54,769 nucleotides of DNA. Source: Oscillospiraceae bacterium (GTDB taxonomy: Bacteria; Bacillota; Clostridia; Oscillospirales; Oscillospiraceae). Location: contig JAISLF010000091.1 of NCBI GenBank assembly GCA_031260605.1, forward strand, positions 1 to 54,769, read 5' to 3'. The translations under genes and the position numbers were made by a program. Below the pieces are notes generated by a model that saw only the letters and a list, made by a program, of their open reading frames with translations, made no database searches and was not told where the DNA came from. Shown here piece by piece: positions 53,327 through 54,769 of this stretch (its first letter is position 1; the number at the start of each line of letters is the position of its first letter).

Positions 53327-54327
53327 TACAGTGCCGCTTCCAGCTTGCGAACCTGACCCGCGATTTCCTCAAACTGAGGCGGCGTTATGGACTGCGGTCC
53401 GTCGCAAAGCGCGGCAGAGGGGTTGTTGTGCACCTCAATAATCAGCCCGTGAGCGCCCGCCGCTGTCGCGGCAAGAGTCATTGTGCGCACAAACCGCGCC
53501 GCACCCGTTGCATGGCTCGGGTCAACAATGATCGGCAGGTGCGACAGCTCCTTTACCGCCGGAATCGCCGAAAGGTCAAGCGTGTTGCGCGTCACCGTCT
53601 CAAAGGTGCGGATTCCGCGCTCGCATAGTATTACATTGCTGTTTCCGCCGGACATAATGTATTCCGCGCTCATCAGCAGCTCGCGGATCGTGTTTGCAAG
53701 TCCGCGCTTTAGCAGCACCGGCTTGTTCCCGCGACCGAGAACCTTCAGCAGCTCGAAATTCTGCATATTGCGCGCGCCGACCTGAATCAGGTCAACGTCC
53801 GCGAACAGGTCAAGCTGCGAGATGTCCATAATCTCCGTGACAATCGGCAGGCCGGTGAGCCTCTTTGCCTTTAGCAGCAGCTCAAGTCCTTCGGCGCGCA
53901 GACCCTGAAAGTCATAAGGCGAGGTTCGCGGCTTAAATGCCCCGCCGCGCAGCATTTGCGCACCCGCCGCCTTGACGGACTCCGCAATCCCGCAAATCTG
54001 CTCCTCGGATTCAACAGAGCAGGGTCCCGCAATCAGCACGGTTTTATTGTCGCCGCCGAATTTCGCACCGCCAACTTCAACGACTGTATCCTCAGGATGG
54101 AACTTGCGGTTTGCTTTCTTAAACGGCTCCGATACGCGCTGCACGTTGTCAACAAAATCGAGCGCGCGCAGCATATCCTCATCGACATTCGTTGTGTCGC
54201 CGATAAGTCCGAGAACGGTGCACGCCGTACCCTTGTTCATCTGAATGTCGATATTCAGCGTTTTGAGCCAGTCCTTGAGCGTGCTGAGCCGCGCTTCAGG
54301 GTAGTTTTGTTTTAGGATTACTATCAT
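53326..54327 (-). CDS. aroF: DAHP synthase, type I-beta with N-terminal regulatory domain
   Basis: First step of the shikimate pathway (PEP and erythrose-4-phosphate to DAHP). The 333-residue protein has an N-terminal ferredoxin-like domain (about 1-70), as in Thermotoga DAHP synthase, which mediates Tyr/Phe inhibition. The KDPS-like barrel follows, with GPCSVESEEQ, KPRTSPYDFQG, QVGARNMQNF and DPSHATG. ATG with AAGGAACC upstream. Lies 30-40 nt after the attenuator terminator, so its transcription should depend on terminator read-through. Confidence 0.97.
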   Translation of the reverse strand: MIVILKQNYPEARLSTLKDWLKTLNIDIQMNKGTACTVLGLIGDTTNVDEDMLRALDFVDNVQRVSEPFKKANRKFHPEDTVVEVGGAKFGGDNKTVLIAGPCSVESEEQICGIAESVKAAGAQMLRGGAFKPRTSPYDFQGLRAEGLELLLKAKRLTGLPIVTEIMDISQLDLFADVDLIQVGARNMQNFELLKVLGRGNKPVLLKRGLANTIRELLMSAEYIMSGGNSNVILCERGIRTFETVTRNTLDLSAIPAVKELSHLPIIVDPSHATGAARFVRTMTLAATAAGAHGLIIEVHNNPSAALCDGPQSITPPQFEEIAGQVRKLEAAL

Positions 54328-54364
54328 TTTGGTGGTTCCTTAAAATAAATTTGCGGTGTTTTGT

Positions 54365-54402
54365 TTATAAAATAATAAAACCCCGCAGCTTTCACTGCGG
54401 GG
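54365..54402 (-). terminator. Attenuator terminator upstream of aroF
   Basis: Minus-strand stem CCCCGCAG/CTGCGGGG with loop TGAAAG, followed by TTTTATTATTTT. Its 5' arm and loop (CGCAGTGAAA) are perfectly complementary to TTTCACTGCG near the end of the Phe-rich leader ORF. Confidence 0.9.
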
Positions 54403-54431
54403 CGACTTAACAATAGTGCCTTTATCCCAGT

Positions 54432-54533
54432 TTAATAAACCTTCGCAGTGAAACGCCTAAAAGCCTTACCAAAAAAGAAATAGGTAAAGCTAAAAATAAA
54501 GCTAAAAAAGAATGCAAAGGATGAAAGTATCAT
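54432..54533 (-). CDS. Phe-rich leader peptide of the aro operon (pheL-like)
   Basis: 33-codon ORF below the length limit of the ORF track. It has 12 Phe codons, including FAFFF at 6-10 and YFFF at 18-21, plus two Tyr, ending K-V-Y-stop. It lies between the promoter at 54541-54569 and the terminator at 54365-54402. Nucleotides 81-90 of the ORF (TTTCACTGCG) can pair with the terminator's 5' side. Stalling at the Phe cluster would leave this segment free to form the antiterminator; translation to the stop would cover it. No Shine-Dalgarno sequence is visible and the ATG lies at or next to the predicted transcript start, so it may be leaderless. Confidence 0.8.
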   Translation of the reverse strand: MILSSFAFFFSFIFSFTYFFFGKAFRRFTAKVY

Positions 54534-54540
54534 TGGAATT

Positions 54541-54569
54541 ATGGTAACACATTGCGCGGGGCTTGTCAA
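54541..54569 (-). promoter_or_regulatory. Promoter of the aro operon
   Basis: Minus-strand TTGACA (54564-54569), 17 nt, TACCAT (54541-54546). The predicted start point is about 54534, directly at the leader-peptide ATG. Confidence 0.65.
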
Positions 54570-54589
54570 GGGGGGCGCGATTGGTAATT

Positions 54590-54741
54590 TTTAGGAGCGG
54601 TTATTTGGATTTAAGGATTTTTGGTTTGGTCTGCTTATTGCTTGTTCACCAGGGGCGCTGGTGTGTGCGCAAACGTGCCACTGCGCGCGGCGGCGGGTTA
54701 AAATTACCGCGAATCGGTAAAAATAAAACCCCCCCCCCCCC
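54590..54741 (-). repeat. Dispersed repeat, copy R6 (partial, inverted)
   Basis: Matches 45.65-45.74 kb in the same orientation (TTGGATTTAAG..., CTTGTTCACCAG...GCGCTGGTG). The usual stem is replaced by a degenerate one (ATTACCG/CGGTAA in 54696-54730), followed by 13 consecutive C (54729-54741). The copy runs to near the window edge; no gene was seen. Confidence 0.7.
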
Positions 54742-54769
54742 GCGCAGATCAGCGCAAATCGGCCAAACG

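Overview
The window looks like a chromosomal segment of a spore-forming, anaerobic member of the Clostridia, most likely Oscillospirales or a close relative. Supporting signs are an orphan spoVAD, a YbiT-type ABC-F protein, a large 2-hydroxyacyl-CoA dehydratase activase, the methyl branch of the Wood-Ljungdahl pathway, an SLH-anchored surface protein, frequent GTG/TTG starts, and many tightly packed operons on one strand. This is an inference from gene content; no rRNA long enough for placement is present (only one 5S gene).

Layout. 1-5.2 kb (+ strand): a repeat fragment, a small membrane protein, an NAD(P)H-dependent FMN reductase-like protein, an ABC-F ATPase and ligA, ending at a bidirectional terminator. 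5.2-17.7 kb (- strand, one long run): parA, parB, a membrane coiled-coil protein, serS, rsmG, a small membrane protein, a PurO-type IMP cyclohydrolase, a stand-alone AICAR formyltransferase, purD, hisZ, hisG, hisD, hisC, hisB. 18.0-23.9 kb (- strand): pyrE, radC, and a two-gene 2-hydroxyacyl-CoA dehydratase activase system. 24.0-30.4 kb (- strand): metF, fhs, fchA, folD, a methyltransferase and its corrinoid protein, i.e. one-carbon flow from formate to a methyl-corrinoid. 30.8-36 kb (- strand): an ion transporter with a riboswitch-like terminator leader, a lone 5S rRNA gene with its own promoter, tatD, a TfoX C-domain protein and a TGS-less thrS. 36-45.6 kb is mixed: secG, spoVAD, a lipid kinase, an XRE-cupin-acyl-CoA synthetase fusion, a leucine-rich/SLH surface protein and a DUF3786-like protein, separated by gene-free, hairpin-rich repeat blocks. 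47.1-54.5 kb (- strand): a compact aromatic operon aroF-aroB-aroA-aroC-pheA-aroE/K-aroQ.

The strongest new observation is upstream of aroF. A 33-codon ORF, too short for the ORF track, encodes 12 phenylalanines and is followed by an intrinsic terminator. The 5' part of that terminator is perfectly complementary over 10 nt to the end of the short ORF. This is the layout of a classical Phe-codon attenuator controlling chorismate and phenylalanine synthesis, which is unexpected in a phylum that mostly uses T-boxes for amino-acid genes.

Other notable structure: an exact 116-bp tandem duplication forming the leader of fhs; a promoter, structured leader and terminator in front of an ArsB/NhaD-like transporter; two intact ~160-bp inverted-repeat elements plus a third apparently split by a 1.2-kb insertion; and a dispersed repeat, up to ~1 kb long, whose hairpin stems change sequence between copies while staying base-paired.
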